Positions 16,301-28,249 of a stretch of DNA of 64,000 bases are shown one piece after another. The stretch lies in NCBI GenBank assembly GCA_032622095.1, contig CP136068.1:164259465-164323464 (forward strand). The letters are read 5' to 3'. Position 1 is the stretch's first letter; every line of letters begins with the position of its first letter. A program made the position numbers and the translations under genes. Under the pieces are notes generated by a model. The model did not search any database. It was not told the origin of the DNA and saw only the letters and a program-made list of their open reading frames with translations. This stretch comes from Siphonodentalium dalli (taxonomy: Eukaryota > Mollusca > Scaphopoda > Gadilida > Siphonodentaliidae).

Positions 16301-19300
16301 TACTAGAACCCTACTAAATATTAAAGGGGCATCAAATGCGAACACAATGACGCAAAAATTAGCTCGATATCTCGAAGATTGGCCGAGATATGGCGACTTT
16401 TCTACACGCATCACCTAATTCCGAGGCAAGGGTGGGGGTCACACCAGAACGTTCCAACTGAACACAGAAATGTCAATAAACCATACTATCGACATACCAA
16501 TCAATTCCGTGCGAATCCCTTATTATACTTCCATATTTTAATATGGAAGTATATTGTTATTCAATTTATTATTTTTCTCCTCTATTATTATTATTCTAAG
16601 CAATTTTTCAACTCTTATATCTCCGGAAGTACAAGAGATAGGGAGCTGAAATTTCGTATGCATATAGACCTATACTATTTCTAACTAATAAGAGTATATA
16701 GGATGTTGTCCACGATTGGTTTACAGAGTTATCTCCCTTTTTGTGAAAAAATGGGGTTGCTGTATCTCGAAAAGTATGAGCAGCAGAGACTAAAAATTTG
16801 GACCATATGTAGAACTCAGGATTCCCTATTGAATCCATACATTATAATTTATGTCCGCGCTTTTTCTACAGAGTTGTCGCCCATGATTCGCAAAATTCGA
16901 TTTATTTCATATCATGTAACCGCCTATAACATGCACGGTATCCATATTTGAGAGATTTTATGTAGTTACCCGTTATCAACTTGCTACGAAAACAAGTTTT
17001 GAACAGGGACGGACTTATATTTTTGGGTTTTGGGTGGGGGCAAAATTTTCGCAATTTTTTTTTTCGATGATTTTAACTATTTTTACTGTCGTGTATCTAT
17101 ATGGTGTACTAATGATCCTCCTGAAAGAATTTTGTAAATCGGTTGAGAAATGTCCAAGTTACAGACCATCGAAAATTGTATTCATACATCGATTGAGGAG
17201 AAAGTGCTTGTGGACAAAACTCCTCCTAGACGACGCACGCGAACTGGATTTGGTCTATGTGAGCGTGTTATCCATAGAAAGAAGACGAAATGGTGCAATT
17301 TTGACGAAGATCCAAAAACATTGGTCCATATTAGGGAGGGGGCAAAAATTGTCATATTTTTTTGGTCTCCGATTTGAACCAAAATTGTTGTGAAGTATCT
17401 ATAAGATGTACCGAGTGAAATTATGAGTGAATTTTGTGAATCGGTTGAAAAATGTAGAAATTGTGGCCCCTTCATTTTTTTCAAGTTTACAGAAGATGCA
17501 CTATGAATTCAAATTCCTTCAACCAATCGTCAATTGTTTAGTGTCATTCGGTGGGGAATTTATAATACTTTTAAACGATTACCGACTTGCCTTATTATGT
17601 CGATGGAAGCCAGATATAATCGAAATGTATGTACTGAACAGCATTAATATAGGTCTATATAGTAGAATATCGCCACAATATCTTACTAGAACCCTACTAA
17701 ATATTAAAGGGGCATCAAATGCGAACACAATGACGCAAAAATTAGCTCGATATCTCGAAGATTGGCCGAGATATGGCGACTTTTCTACACGCATCACCTA
17801 ATTCCGAGGCAAGGGTGGGGGTCACACCAGAACGTTCCAACTGAACACAGAAATGTCAATAAACCATACTATCGACATACCAATCAATTCCGTGCGAATC
17901 CCTTATTATACTTCCATATTTTAATATGGAAGTATATTGTTATTCAATTTATTATTTTTTCTCCTCTATTATTATTATTCTAAGCAATTTTTCAACTCTT
18001 ATATCTCCGGAAGTACAAGAGATAGGGAGCTGAAATTTCGTATGCATATAGACCTATACTATTTCTAACTAATAAGAGTATATAGGATGTTGTCCACGAT
18101 TGGTTTACAGAGTTATCTCCCTTTTTGTGAAAAAATGGGGTTGCTGTATCTCGAAAAGTATGAGCAGCAGAGACTAAAAATTTGGACCATATGTAGAACT
18201 CAGGATTCCCTATTGAATCCATACATTATAATTTATGTCCGCGCTTTTTCTACAGAGTTGTCGCCCATGATTCGCAAAATTCGATTTATTTCATATCATG
18301 TAACCGCCTATAACATGCACGGTATCCATATTTGAGAGATTTTATGTAGTTACCCGTTATCAACTTGCTACGAAAACAAGTTTTGAACAGGGACGGACTT
18401 ATATTTTTGGGTTTTGGGTGGGGGCAAAATTTTCGCAATTTTTTTTTTCGATGATTTTAACTATTTTTACTGTCGTGTATCTATATGGTGTACTAATGAT
18501 CCTCCTGAAAGAATTTTGTAAATCGGTTGAGAAATGTCCAAGTTACAGACCATCGAAAATTGTATTCATACATCGATTGAGGAGAAAGTGCTTGTGGACA
18601 AAACTCCTCCTAGACGACGCACGCGAACTGGATTTGGTCTATGTGAGCGTGTTATCCATAGAAAGAAGACGAAATGGTGCAATTTTGACGAAGATCCAAA
18701 AACATTGGTCCATATTAGGGAGGGGGCAAAATTGTCATATTTTTTTGGTCTCCGATTTGAACCAAAATTGTTGTGAAGTATCTATAAGATGTACCGAGTG
18801 AAATTATGAGTGAATTTTGTGAATCGGTTGAAAAATGTAGAAATTGTGGCCCCTTCATTTTTTTCAAGTTTACAGAAGATGCACTATGAATTCAAATTCC
18901 TTCAACCAATCGTCAATTGTTTAGTGTCATTCGGTGGGGAATTTATAATACTTTTAAACGATTACCGACTTGCCTTATTATGTCGATGGAAGCCAGATAT
19001 AATCGAAATGTATGTACTGAACAGCATTAATATAGGTCTATATAGTAGAATATCGCCACAATATCTTACTAGAACCCTACTAAATATTAAAGGGGCATCA
19101 AATGCGAACACAATGACGCAAAAATTAGCTCGATATCTCGAAGATTGGCCGAGATATGGCGACTTTTCTACACGCATCACCTAATTCCGAGGCAAGGGTG
19201 GGGGTCACACCAGAACGTTCCAACTGAACACAGAAATGTCAATAAACCATACTATCGACATACCAATCAATTCCGTGCGAATCCCTTATTATACTTCCAT

Positions 19301-20903
19301 ATTTTAATATGGAAGTATATTGTTATTCAATTTATTATTTTTCTCCTCTATTATTATTATTCTAAGCAATTTTTCAACTCTTATATCTCCGGAAGTACAA
19401 GAGATAGGGAGCTGAAATTTCGTATGCATATAGACCTATACTATTTCTAACTAATAAGAGTATATAGGATGTTGTCCACGATTGGTTTACAGAGTTATCT
19501 CCCTTTTTGTGAAAAAATGGGGTTGCTGTATCTCGAAAAGTATGAGCAGCAGAGACTAAAAATTTGGACCATATGTAGAACTCAGGATTCCCTATTGAAT
19601 CCATACATTATAATTTATGTCCGCGCTTTTTCTACAGAGTTGTCGCCCATGATTCGCAAAATTCGATTTATTTCATATCATGTAACCGCCTATAACATGC
19701 ACGGTATCCATATTTGAGAGATTTTATGTAGTTACCCGTTATCAACTTGCTACGAAAACAAGTTTTGAACAGGGACGGACTTATATTTTTGGGTTTTGGG
19801 TGGGGGCAAAATTTTCGCAATTTTTTTTTTCGATGATTTTAACTATTTTTACTGTCGTGTATCTATATGGTGTACTAATGATCCTCCTGAAAGAATTTTG
19901 TAAATCGGTTGAGAAATGTCCAAGTTACAGACCATCGAAAATTGTATTCATACATCGATTGAGGAGAAAGTGCTTGTGGACAAAACTCCTCCTAGACGAC
20001 GCACGCGAACTGGATTTGGTCTATGTGAGCGTGTTATCCATAGAAAGAAGACGAAATGGTGCAATTTTGACGAAGATCCAAAAACATTGGTCCATATTAG
20101 GGAGGGGGCAAAAATTGTCATATTTTTTTGGTCTCCGATTTGAACCAAAATTGTTGTGAAGTATCTATAAGATGTACCGAGTGAAATTATGAGTGAATTT
20201 TGTGAATCGGTTGAAAAATGTAGAAATTGTGGCCCCTTCATTTTTTTCAAGTTTACAGAAGATGCACTATGAATTCAAATTCCTTCAACCAATCGTCAAT
20301 TGTTTAGTGTCATTCGGTGGGGAATTTATAATACTTTTAAACGATTACCGACTTGCCTTATTATGTCGATGGAAGCCAGATATAATCGAAATGTATGTAC
20401 TGAACAGCATTAATATAGGTCTATATAGTAGAATATCGCCACAATATCTTACTAGAACCCTACTAAATATTAAAGGGGCATCAAATGCGAACACAATGAC
20501 GCAAAAATTAGCTCGATATCTCGAAGATTGGCCGAGATATGGCGACTTTTCTACACGCATCACCTAATTCCGAGGCAAGGGTGGGGGTCACACCAGAACG
20601 TTCCAACTGAACACAGAAATGTCAATAAACCATACTATCGACATACCAATCAATTCCGTGCGAATCCCTTATTATACTTCCATATTTTAATATGGAAGTA
20701 TATTGTTATTCAATTTAATTATTTTTCTCCTCTATTATTATTATTCTAAGCAATTTTTCAACTCTTATATCTCCGGAAGTACAAGAGATAGGGAGCTGAA
20801 ATTTCGTATGCATATAGACCTATACTATTTCTAACTAATAAGAGTATATAGGATGTTGTCCACGATTGGTTTACAGAGTTATCTCCCTTTTTGTGAAAAA
20901 ATG

Positions 20904-21003
20904 NNNNNNNNNNNNNNNNNNNNNNNNNNNNNNNNNNNNNNNNNNNNNNNNNNNNNNNNNNNNNNNNNNNNNNNNNNNNNNNNNNNNNNNNNNNNNNNNN
21001 NNN
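20904..21003. other. Assembly gap of 100 Ns
   Basis: Exactly 100 Ns begin 157 bases into the sixteenth satellite unit. A round 100 usually marks a scaffold join of unknown size, so the array length and its true right border are not known from this window. Confidence 0.99.
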
Positions 21004-21887
21004 TGTAAAACATTCACCATTATTGATAATAATTGACAAAGTCACAAAGTTCGCGGGACATGAATGTTCAGTGTTACTAGACAGTTCATCAATAACAAGT
21101 TGGTGTCATCACTTATTAGTGCTACATACATTACATTCTCCAACTTGGTAACGTATATACCCCCACCCCGCTGCACGATGCGTTGCGCGCACTTTGAATA
21201 ACAAAACTAAAAGTACAGCAACAGGCAGCGCGCACACACACTGAAACCCGCAAAATAAAAATTAAGTGCTATAATATGTCAGGTGACGCAATCGGTACAT
21301 AATGGAATTTTCTGCAAAACTAACTATAGTCCGTTTTCAATAAGTATGCGACAATTCCTCATGCATTCATTTGGCACCATGACCACGATGCATGTTCACA
21401 GGAACATTGATTGACTGGACAGATATGTTTTAAATTTCTCGTCCACGGGAATAGCGATGAGGAGGGCGCTTTAAATACCTGCCGCATAAATTTGAGTTTA
21501 GGTGGCCGATGACAGGCGGGAGCCTCAGAATGACAAGCCTGCTGACTGACAGTTTATAACTGTGTTCAGACTGGATGTAATGTAGTCATTGTAATTTCGA
21601 TTTGATCACATCTTTACCTGGGTTCAATATAGGCCACATATATAAACGATTAATCGACTAACCGTCGACTATAACGGTCGATTAGTCGATTATGAAAACT
21701 CATCGTCGTGGCAACCCTAGTTGTTTTGTTCCAAGGGAGATAACACTCGGATACATTCAACACATCTTTGCAGTTTCGGAGGTAATTTTATATACTGCTG
21801 TGCTAATAATTTGGATTGCTCCCCTTAGATTAAGCTCCGCATGAATTGCCATGAAATGGTCTTTCTCTGGTCGCTGTTTGTCGGGAG
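21004..21887. other. No gene seen; possible transposon terminus
   Basis: No exon was recognised. Bases about 21650-21692 are an imperfect palindrome built on TAATCGACTA / TAGTCGATTA. The stretch ends with GTGGCAACCCTAG (21708-21720), which resembles hAT-type terminal repeats. Only one end is visible, so this assignment is weak. Confidence 0.35.
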
Positions 21888-22031
21888 TACAGTAATGCCC
21901 GAAATAATCGACTTGTTAACCACATCAGAATTATGGGTAATTTTTCAGGATTTAGTCGGAAAGATTGCTTGTTGCTATTCATAGGAAAGCTCTCAGTGAG
22001 CATATGGAGCATGCGACCCAGTGTTACTGTA
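21888..22031. mobile_element. MITE family A, damaged copy
   Basis: The left arm starts TACAGTAATGCCC and matches the intact fold-back copies at 31351 and 35253 through the ATTATGGGTAA and GGATTTAGTCGG blocks. The right arm is nearly all lost; only GTTACTGTA remains at the end. The TA flanks fit a Tc1/mariner-type target site. Confidence 0.6.
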
Positions 22032-23536
22032 CAGTGGTATTACTATAACTGTAGACTAAATTAGTAGATTCTGGGCTGCTGAACATTATGTGCATATTTT
22101 ATTGAAAACCATCTTCAAACACAGTAAACATACATCAGACATATTGGCTATACATGCAGTCACAAATATCATGTAGACAGGCGCTGCAAGCCACCGATGA
22201 ACATTACCACATGGTAATTCACTCACCGATAACTCAGTGTTAGCAGCATGATTGATAATCAAGTTACATCTGCATGTTTTTCACGATTATTGACTGTTTG
22301 TCTTGTTAATAATTGACTAGTCTTGGGAGTTTATTCATAAATACCAATATTATACTTGTCTACTAGTATATTAAAACATTTCATTGTTTGGTGTCATCCA
22401 TATTCGTTTACATCGTCGCCAGCTGCATACTCTATACTCACCTAACTAACTCGATCTTGTTTTTCCGATATATATATCGCCACATTAGGCTGGGATTCCC
22501 CCCTTATAAGACACCCATATCTTTCTAAAGAAACTAAACAAACTTGTTAATTTGAGGCATAAATAAGTTGTCTTTTGTGATTTTTGGTACTTTTATATTT
22601 TGTTTTATGATGGTTTTAACTGTGACACGAAGAACCAGTAAAATAGATAATTCCAGTTACTTGCCCTTATAGTTCAGAACTTCGCCCCTACTAATTTCAT
22701 TGACGCTGTTAATAAGAAAAATAAATACATGCAAAAATAATAAAATCACTGTTATCAATCTCTGATCATAGTAAAACCTGATCAGTCGCCGATCTGCATT
22801 ATTTACTCCTGAAGTTTGTGTTTTAAGATGGCCTGTAATATCATTTGTGTTGCTAGGTGCATATATTCAGAATGGATATAAATAGAATCTACAACAAGTC
22901 ACCCGTTTATAGTGGAATTTACATAACGAGTCCAGTAGATTAGGTCGATACCTAATTTACTGTACACGTTTTGTAAATGCTGCTATAAATTGGGGACGAG
23001 TTGGAGATTCTATTTATTACATGATCCAAAACCTTGACAAAACATACTTTAATCAACAAATGGGACGCAAAAATAACAGAGTTCTGTTGGAAAAATAATG
23101 GAAGCCATAGTATTTTGAGACGTAACGTACGGAATGTAAACAGATGACAAACCGGAAGTCAAAGGTCACCTGGCTCTATTTCCTGTCATTAAAAGAATGT
23201 TTATGTTCACAGTTTATAGAATGGCTTTATTCAATGGAATAAGGGTATGATCATGGAATAAATTCCATTTATGGATGTTTCAAAATAAATATAGGGATGT
23301 GTAAGTCGCACAAGGCTCAATTTAACTGGATTAGCATTGCAATATGCGATGCAATTTCCAATTTATGCTGACCAATTTACAATGAAAATACATATCTTGG
23401 TAGGGAATGCTATACAAAATCTACCCAGTGCTGCAATATGCTATACAAATTAAAAAAATTAAATCCACCCCTGAAGTCACAATGACTTATATTCAATATT
23501 AAATTTGGCATGAAAGTCTGGTTAGTGAGCCTGTTG
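22032..23536. other. No gene or clear element seen
   Basis: AT-rich single-copy-looking sequence. I found no convincing exon, RNA gene or repeat here. Upstream exons of the membrane-protein gene at 24329 could lie in this stretch or to the left of it, but none could be identified. Confidence 0.4.
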
Positions 23537-23925
23537 TCAATCATTATAAACGTATCTTTGATTGTACATGTATGCATCAAGGCGTTCTTTGAAATCTTTC
23601 ATTTCCTTCACGTCAAGAACAAATTGAGGAAGATTGTTCCATGTTTGTAATATCCTCTGGGAAAAGAAGTTTAATCGCACGTCCTTGTGGCACTGATTCA
23701 TTTGTATTTCATACTAGTGACCGCGAGTTCTTGATTTGATAGCTGTACTGAATAGTAAGTTTTTGTCAAAATTATTTAGTCACTGCATTAGTTTGCATGT
23801 TTTTATCAAATCGTCTCGCACACGTCTATATCGGAGAGACATACCCAACGATCAATCTCCATAATCGTCTCGCACACGTCTATATCGGAGAGACATACCC
23901 AACGATCAATCTCCATATGAAAGTT
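23537..23925 (-). pseudogene. Decayed C-terminal tail of a LINE reverse-transcriptase protein
   Basis: Reading the minus strand in one frame gives, in order, a SLRYRRVRDDL block, a SRTRGH block (followed by a stop), a DVRLNFFSQRILQTWNNLP block, DFKERLDAY, and the terminal stop at 23537-23539. This order is the usual C-terminus of APE-type non-LTR retrotransposon ORF2 proteins. At least two in-frame stops and the loss of everything upstream make it a relic. It is unrelated to the intact LINE at 25345-29734, whose C-terminus differs. A 54-base tandem duplication (23809-23916) lies inside the RYRR block. Confidence 0.75.
23809..23916. repeat. 54 bp exact tandem duplication in the LINE relic
   Basis: Bases 23809-23862 and 23863-23916 are the same 54-mer (18 codons) placed head to tail. 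No difference was seen between the copies, so the duplication is younger than the decay of the host element. Confidence 0.92.
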
Positions 23926-23985
23926 TCTTTGGAACACGGATGGCCTTCATTATAGGTTATAATTTAGAAATATAAGTTACCAAAT
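23925..23985 (-). repeat. Dispersed repeat K, fragment
   Basis: The reverse complement (TTTCTAAATTATAACCTATAA followed by GAAGGCCATC) matches blocks at 57660-57700 and, more loosely, 43605-43640. This is a small piece of a repeat with unknown ends. Confidence 0.45.
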
Positions 23986-24211
23986 AGTTTATCTGAAAAT
24001 GTGGGATTTCTGTCCGTCCCTCATATATCTCAACCATGGGTTATCGGATCTCAATGAAATTTGGTATGCAGGTTTAACATCATGAGGGCTTCTAAAAGAG
24101 GGTTCATTGACATTGTTCACATTTTCCGTTCAAGAGTTATCCCTCTTTCTTTAATTGAAAATGTTGGATTTTCCGGCCATCATTTGATGGTGGAACCTCT
24201 TGTTATAATTG

Positions 24212-24328
24212 GTATAAGAATAAAATTTGTCTTTTATGCAATATTCTTTCTGTTGATGGTTTATGTTTTAATGGATGTCACGTAGCAATTCCCACTGCCA
24301 ACCATATCTTAAACACTGTATTTTGTAG
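24212..24328 (+). repeat. Dispersed repeat P, abutting a 3' splice site
   Basis: It starts ATTGGTATAAGAA, continues through CAATATTCTTTCTG and TTTTAATGGATGT, and ends in CCACTGCCAAC, 28 bases before the AG of the next exon. The same ordered blocks occur on the minus strand at 56815-56964, also directly before an acceptor. It reads partly open in the shared frame but ends in a stop (24283-24285), so it is not part of the exon. Confidence 0.6.
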
Positions 24329-24566
24329 GTTTGTAATCATAGCTTTGATGGGAGCATGTTTCGGAGCATGTGGCTACAAAAGACGCCGAATGATGATGAT
24401 GTCTTCAAACAGCCAATCATCAACACTTACCATGCCACGATTCGGTCGCAGTCGACCAATCGGTAGCCATCTCAGAACAATCCACGTTACACTGACAGAC
24501 GTGTTGCCATCGAGACAAGCTGCAGCTGTAACAGACTCTACACATTTCCCTCCTCCTTATTCAGAG
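24329..24566 (+). CDS. Exon of a PPxY-tailed single-pass membrane protein
   Basis: The acceptor TTTTGTAG lies before 24329 and the donor GAG|GTGAGT after 24566. The first base completes a split codon and 79 codons follow (phase 2 in, phase 0 out). The translation opens with the hydrophobic stretch FVIIALMGACFGACGY, then KRRR, which looks like the end of a transmembrane helix with juxtamembrane cysteines (possible palmitoylation) and a basic cytoplasmic stop-transfer signal. A Ser/Thr-rich tail follows and the exon ends in FPPPYSE, a PPxY motif of the kind bound by WW domains such as those of NEDD4-family ligases. Codons continue in frame into the exon at 29962. I do not recognise the family; its upstream signal or extracellular exons were not found. 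Confidence 0.75.
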
Positions 24567-24627
24567 GTGAGTGATGCAAGGCTCGAAATGTTCTCTTTGT
24601 GTGTTTACGAATGGTTCAAACCTGGAT

Positions 24628-25344
24628 TTAGTGTGTCTGACATTGTCAGAATGAGGTCCCCAGAGGGTGAATTTAGGGATGCTATCCTGAATGGCAGACC
24701 AGCATCACCAAATTCACCCTCTGGGGACTTCATTCTGCTTAGGCCTCATCTGCTATGTGAGACATAGATGGTGAATATTGTGATGTTCCCCCATTGGGAA
24801 CCTCGATTGTGCAATGTGTTGTCTGCCAATTTGGGGATATAGAGAAACTAAACTAAAAAAGAATTAGAATCTATGTGAACTGGTTTCTACAGAAATTTGA
24901 TAATAAAGAAACTTTCTAGAGAAGATGAGGTCTAAGCAGAATGAGGTCCCAGTGGGTGAATTTAGTGATGCTTGCCTGCGGGATAGAATCACTAAATTCA
25001 CCCTCTGGGGAACTTATTCTGCTAATGATGGACACACTAAACTCTGGCTGTCTGTCCAAGCCTTGAAATAGTGTGTCTGTCATTTGCAGAATTAAGTCCC
25101 CAGAGGGTGAATTTAGTGATGCTACCCCGCATAGCGGGCTAGCATCACCAAATTCACCCTCTGGGGACCTCAAGCAGAATGAGGTCCCCAGAGGGTGAAT
25201 TTGGTGATGCTAGCCCACTATGCGGGGTAGAATCACTAATGAGGTCCCCAGAGGGTGAATTTGGTGATGCTAGCCCACTATGCGGGGTTGCATCACTAAA
25301 TTCACCCTCTGGTGACCTCATTCTGCAAATGACAGACACGCTAT
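24628..25344. mobile_element. Fold-back family B cluster, nested
   Basis: Repeated inverted blocks of GAGGTCCCCAGAGGGTGAAT with flanks AGTGTGTCTG and TGCAGAATGAGG form several overlapping hairpins: about 24650-24735, 24940-25020, 25090-25175 and 25178-25325. A middle region with a GGGAACCTCGATT block (24798-24810) recurs in the copies at 45265 and 61580. The right end, GACAGACACGCTAT, is where the LINE inserted; the element seems to resume at 29735. Confidence 0.85.
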
Positions 25345-25443
25345 TATTATTATTATTTATTTTGAATCAGGCATAAAGCGCCCATATATTATATCACAAT
25401 TTAGCATACATATGTAACATTATAATAGAGATTATATTAAAGA

Positions 25444-28236
25444 TTACATATAAAGTAGATTATTCCAATGACGAAATAAGTATGAGCTGAATAACAAATC
25501 AGAATTATAAATGGCATATAGTATCTTATTTGTAGAATTAGACGTTCTCTCTCGGAACCCATACACACCCTTGCGCACTAACACTGAAATCGAACACATT
25601 CTGTCATTCACAAACATTCCACTGGCACTGCACGCTCTTTCATATCCCATTAACTTCCTATATGCATTATTAAAACATACTGTTAACTTATTAAAACAAC
25701 GTTTGGTGTAATTCACCCAAAGGTGAGCACAGTATAGAGGAGATACAAACATGTGAAATAAGTACATTTTAACATGAGAAGAACATTTGTAGAATTTCCT
25801 GATCAGAATATTTGACCGGGAACAAATTGATCTGTATTGGCGCATTATATCATTGTCATCAGAAAGATCGCTGTTGAGAATATGTCCCAGATATTTGAAG
25901 GTGGAAACAAATTTAATTTCATTTCCTACCAGAAAGAGTTTCGGAAATGTCCTAATGGGTAGGGATTTTGGGATAAAGGCCATCCCCTGGGTCTTCTTTG
26001 CATTGTATGCCAAATCAATATTATAGGCTTCTTCTTCGCATATTCTCAACAGACGTCTCAATCCCTCTAACGAGGGGGCAATAAGGCACATATCATCAGC
26101 ATAGCATAAATGATTGATGGTCTCCCCACCAACAACATAACCGACATTGCATGCATTCAGTCTCTCGCTGATCGAGTTTGTATATACATTGAATAAGTAG
26201 GGACTCAAAATACTGCCTTGTCTAACGCCACTATTAGGTTTGAAGCCAGTTGAGAAACATTGTCCCCAGCGCACGTTATATGTTTGGTTATGAAACCAAT
26301 CATTAAGAATTCTGGTGAGTTCAGGTGGTACAGATCTCTGATCCAGGATTTCCAGCAGCGTTTTGTGGTTTACCCGATCAAACGCCTTGCTAGCGTCAAG
26401 AAAACACACGAAAACTGGTGTGTCTTTGGAAATATAATGTCGAATTACCTCCTTTAATGCAAACACACATCCATCTGTTGAATGGCCTTTCTTAAAACCA
26501 AACTGATTGGCTGTTGTATATAAACAATCAGAACACTTGGTGAGCAGAATCATTTCCAGCACCTTTGAGATTGTAGATGACAATGCAATTGGGCGATAGT
26601 TTTCTTTGTCGGAAATATTACCTGTTTTGTTTTTCAGTACAGGTACCAGAGTCACTTTCAGCATATCTGGTGGGTGACCATGTTTCAACATCGCGTTGAA
26701 TAACAACTGTAGGCAGCCTTTAATATAATCATCGCACAGTTTTAGATGAAATGCCGTGATATCGTCTGACCCTGCAGATTTTCCTGATTTTAATTTTCCG
26801 AAAGCATCTGTAACATCTTGTTGGGAGATGTGTATATCTGAGCATTCAACAGTCTTGTGAATATTACTAATCTGTGTTATATCTTCTTTGCTTTTACTAA
26901 ATATATCTCGGTAGTGTTCACTCCACATTTTGCAAATGTCTTCTTCGCTGTTTGCCCCACCAACAGAGCAGGCATTCCCGGGTGAGTTTCCTTTTGAAAC
27001 AGATCTCCAAAATTCTCCATAATTTTTATTGTCAAAACAGTGTGCAATTTCATCTGCTTTCATTTGTTCGGCATTCGTCTTGCATTTCCTCAAAGCGTAT
27101 TTGAACTCGGCCCGACTTCGACACATACTGTTGTAACTGTTCCCCTGTCTAGGTTTTCCATGTTGAACCCACAAAGCAAATGTATCTCTGGCTTTGTCGT
27201 GTAGCCGTTTGACATTCGAGTTCCAACCAGGAATCGGAGAATATATATTGTTGGAACTTGCCTGAGTTGTCAGACATTTGGAAGCAGACACTGTCAACGC
27301 CTGTGCAATTTGATCATATACCTGATCAATGGCTGAGTTGTAGTCATAGTAATCTGACAGATGATGGCCCTCTGTTAATGTCTCAAGATTAATTTGTCTC
27401 AGTAAACTCCCCGTCATCGAATGATAGTTATGTTTCTGCTCTGCGTTTGCATGTTTCCAGTTTATTCTTGTTTTTGAGTTAGAATTTTTAATCGAAGTAC
27501 ACTCGGGAATACGATCCGTTCTCAAAGTTACATTCAATGGGAAATGATCTGATGCCACATAATCGTGGATAACATCCATTGTAACGATTGTGGAGTCAAT
27601 AGAGGAGGTACACAGGCAGTGATCCAACCATGATACGGAACCATGAGCTTCACTAAAGAACGTGAAAGTATTAGAATTTGGTCCTAAGAAGTTTATATCT
27701 GATATAATTAAAGATGTATCCTCACAAAATTTTGATAGCTCTCTCATATTACCGTTTTTGCGAATTGCGCACGCATTGAAGTCGCCGAGGACGATAACAT
27801 TATTTGTATCTGCTTCTTGAATTATGGCATTGATTTTACCAAGGTAGTCAATGAATAGTTCCGCATTACTTACTTCGTCGGTTGGAAGATATACACAGAG
27901 TACTAGAAGTGAATTAGTTGACCATTTTAATTCCAGTCCGACTATTCTCGGGTCATTGTATGTGACGAAGCATGCTTTGTCAGCAAATGACTTCCTCCAG
28001 AGTATTGCTGTCCCGCCATATGGGCGACCAGCTAAAATTTCTCTTTCAGAGTCGACAGCAGACACTCCACCTCCTTCGAAATCACTGTGCATAGTTCGTA
28101 GTGTATGTAGTTCAGACTCCAAAAGCCAATGCTCTTGTAGCAGTAAAATATCACAGTTTGTACATAGATCTTTCACAACATCACTAGATGACTTTATTGA
28201 ACGACAGTTATATGAGGTTATTCTTAAATTCTCCAT
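25444..28236 (-). CDS. LINE ORF2: endonuclease plus reverse transcriptase
   Basis: 930 residues starting at the ATG at 28236 (MENLRITSYNCRS), 13 bases after the ORF1 stop. An upstream in-frame TTG at 28275 is not a likely eukaryotic start. The N-terminal third is an apurinic-type endonuclease: SYNCRS at the start, QEHW near residue 35, GDFN near 152, SDH near 230. The reverse transcriptase follows: ENYRPIAL, QFGFKKGHST, LDASKAFDRVNH near 613-623, SGVRQGSILSPYLFN near 670, and the catalytic LCYADD near 710-715. A C-terminal region ends in FRHWNNLLYM. There is no internal stop or frameshift, so the enzyme looks intact. It would nick target DNA and copy the element's RNA at the break (target-primed reverse transcription). 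Confidence 0.96.
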   Translation of the reverse strand: MENLRITSYNCRSIKSSSDVVKDLCTNCDILLLQEHWLLESELHTLRTMHSDFEGGGVSAVDSEREILAGRPYGGTAILWRKSFADKACFVTYNDPRIVGLELKWSTNSLLVLCVYLPTDEVSNAELFIDYLGKINAIIQEADTNNVIVLGDFNACAIRKNGNMRELSKFCEDTSLIISDINFLGPNSNTFTFFSEAHGSVSWLDHCLCTSSIDSTIVTMDVIHDYVASDHFPLNVTLRTDRIPECTSIKNSNSKTRINWKHANAEQKHNYHSMTGSLLRQINLETLTEGHHLSDYYDYNSAIDQVYDQIAQALTVSASKCLTTQASSNNIYSPIPGWNSNVKRLHDKARDTFALWVQHGKPRQGNSYNSMCRSRAEFKYALRKCKTNAEQMKADEIAHCFDNKNYGEFWRSVSKGNSPGNACSVGGANSEEDICKMWSEHYRDIFSKSKEDITQISNIHKTVECSDIHISQQDVTDAFGKLKSGKSAGSDDITAFHLKLCDDYIKGCLQLLFNAMLKHGHPPDMLKVTLVPVLKNKTGNISDKENYRPIALSSTISKVLEMILLTKCSDCLYTTANQFGFKKGHSTDGCVFALKEVIRHYISKDTPVFVCFLDASKAFDRVNHKTLLEILDQRSVPPELTRILNDWFHNQTYNVRWGQCFSTGFKPNSGVRQGSILSPYLFNVYTNSISERLNACNVGYVVGGETINHLCYADDMCLIAPSLEGLRRLLRICEEEAYNIDLAYNAKKTQGMAFIPKSLPIRTFPKLFLVGNEIKFVSTFKYLGHILNSDLSDDNDIMRQYRSICSRSNILIRKFYKCSSHVKMYLFHMFVSPLYCAHLWVNYTKRCFNKLTVCFNNAYRKLMGYERACSASGMFVNDRMCSISVLVRKGVYGFRERTSNSTNKILYAIYNSDLLFSSYLFRHWNNLLYM

Positions 28237-28249
28237 AATACTTTTTAAA

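Larger units (their letters stand above)
1..20903. repeat. Satellite array, 1383 bp unit, 15 full copies plus a partial one
   Basis: Units begin at 1, 1384, 2767, 4150, 5533, 6916, 8299, 9682, 11065, 12448, 13831, 15214, 16597, 17981, 19363 and 20747; the last is cut after 157 bases by the gap. Copies are almost identical. Differences noticed: a G-to-A change at 8008, a T-to-A change at 10518, an extra T near 17950, a missing A near 18730 and an extra A near 20718. The left end is the window edge, so the true array is longer. The short open frames in each unit lie on both strands, overlap one another and match nothing I know, so I do not call genes. Such homogeneity implies recent amplification, gene conversion or unequal exchange. 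Confidence 0.99.

Noticed and set aside
12-20749. Many small open frames of 72-127 codons repeated at 1383-base intervals
   Set aside because: They lie on both strands, overlap heavily, match no family I know, and repeat only because the satellite unit repeats. With so few differences between units there is no evidence for protein-level selection.
24061-24285. Open frame ending in FFLLMVYVLMDVT as an upstream transmembrane exon
   Set aside because: The same frame recurs at 56815-56964 in an unrelated gene, and it ends in a stop before the acceptor, so it belongs to dispersed repeat P.
25154-25376. Small frames repeating MRSPEGEFGDAS or NSPSGDL
   Set aside because: These are translations of the family-B hairpin arms and appear at every B copy in either orientation.
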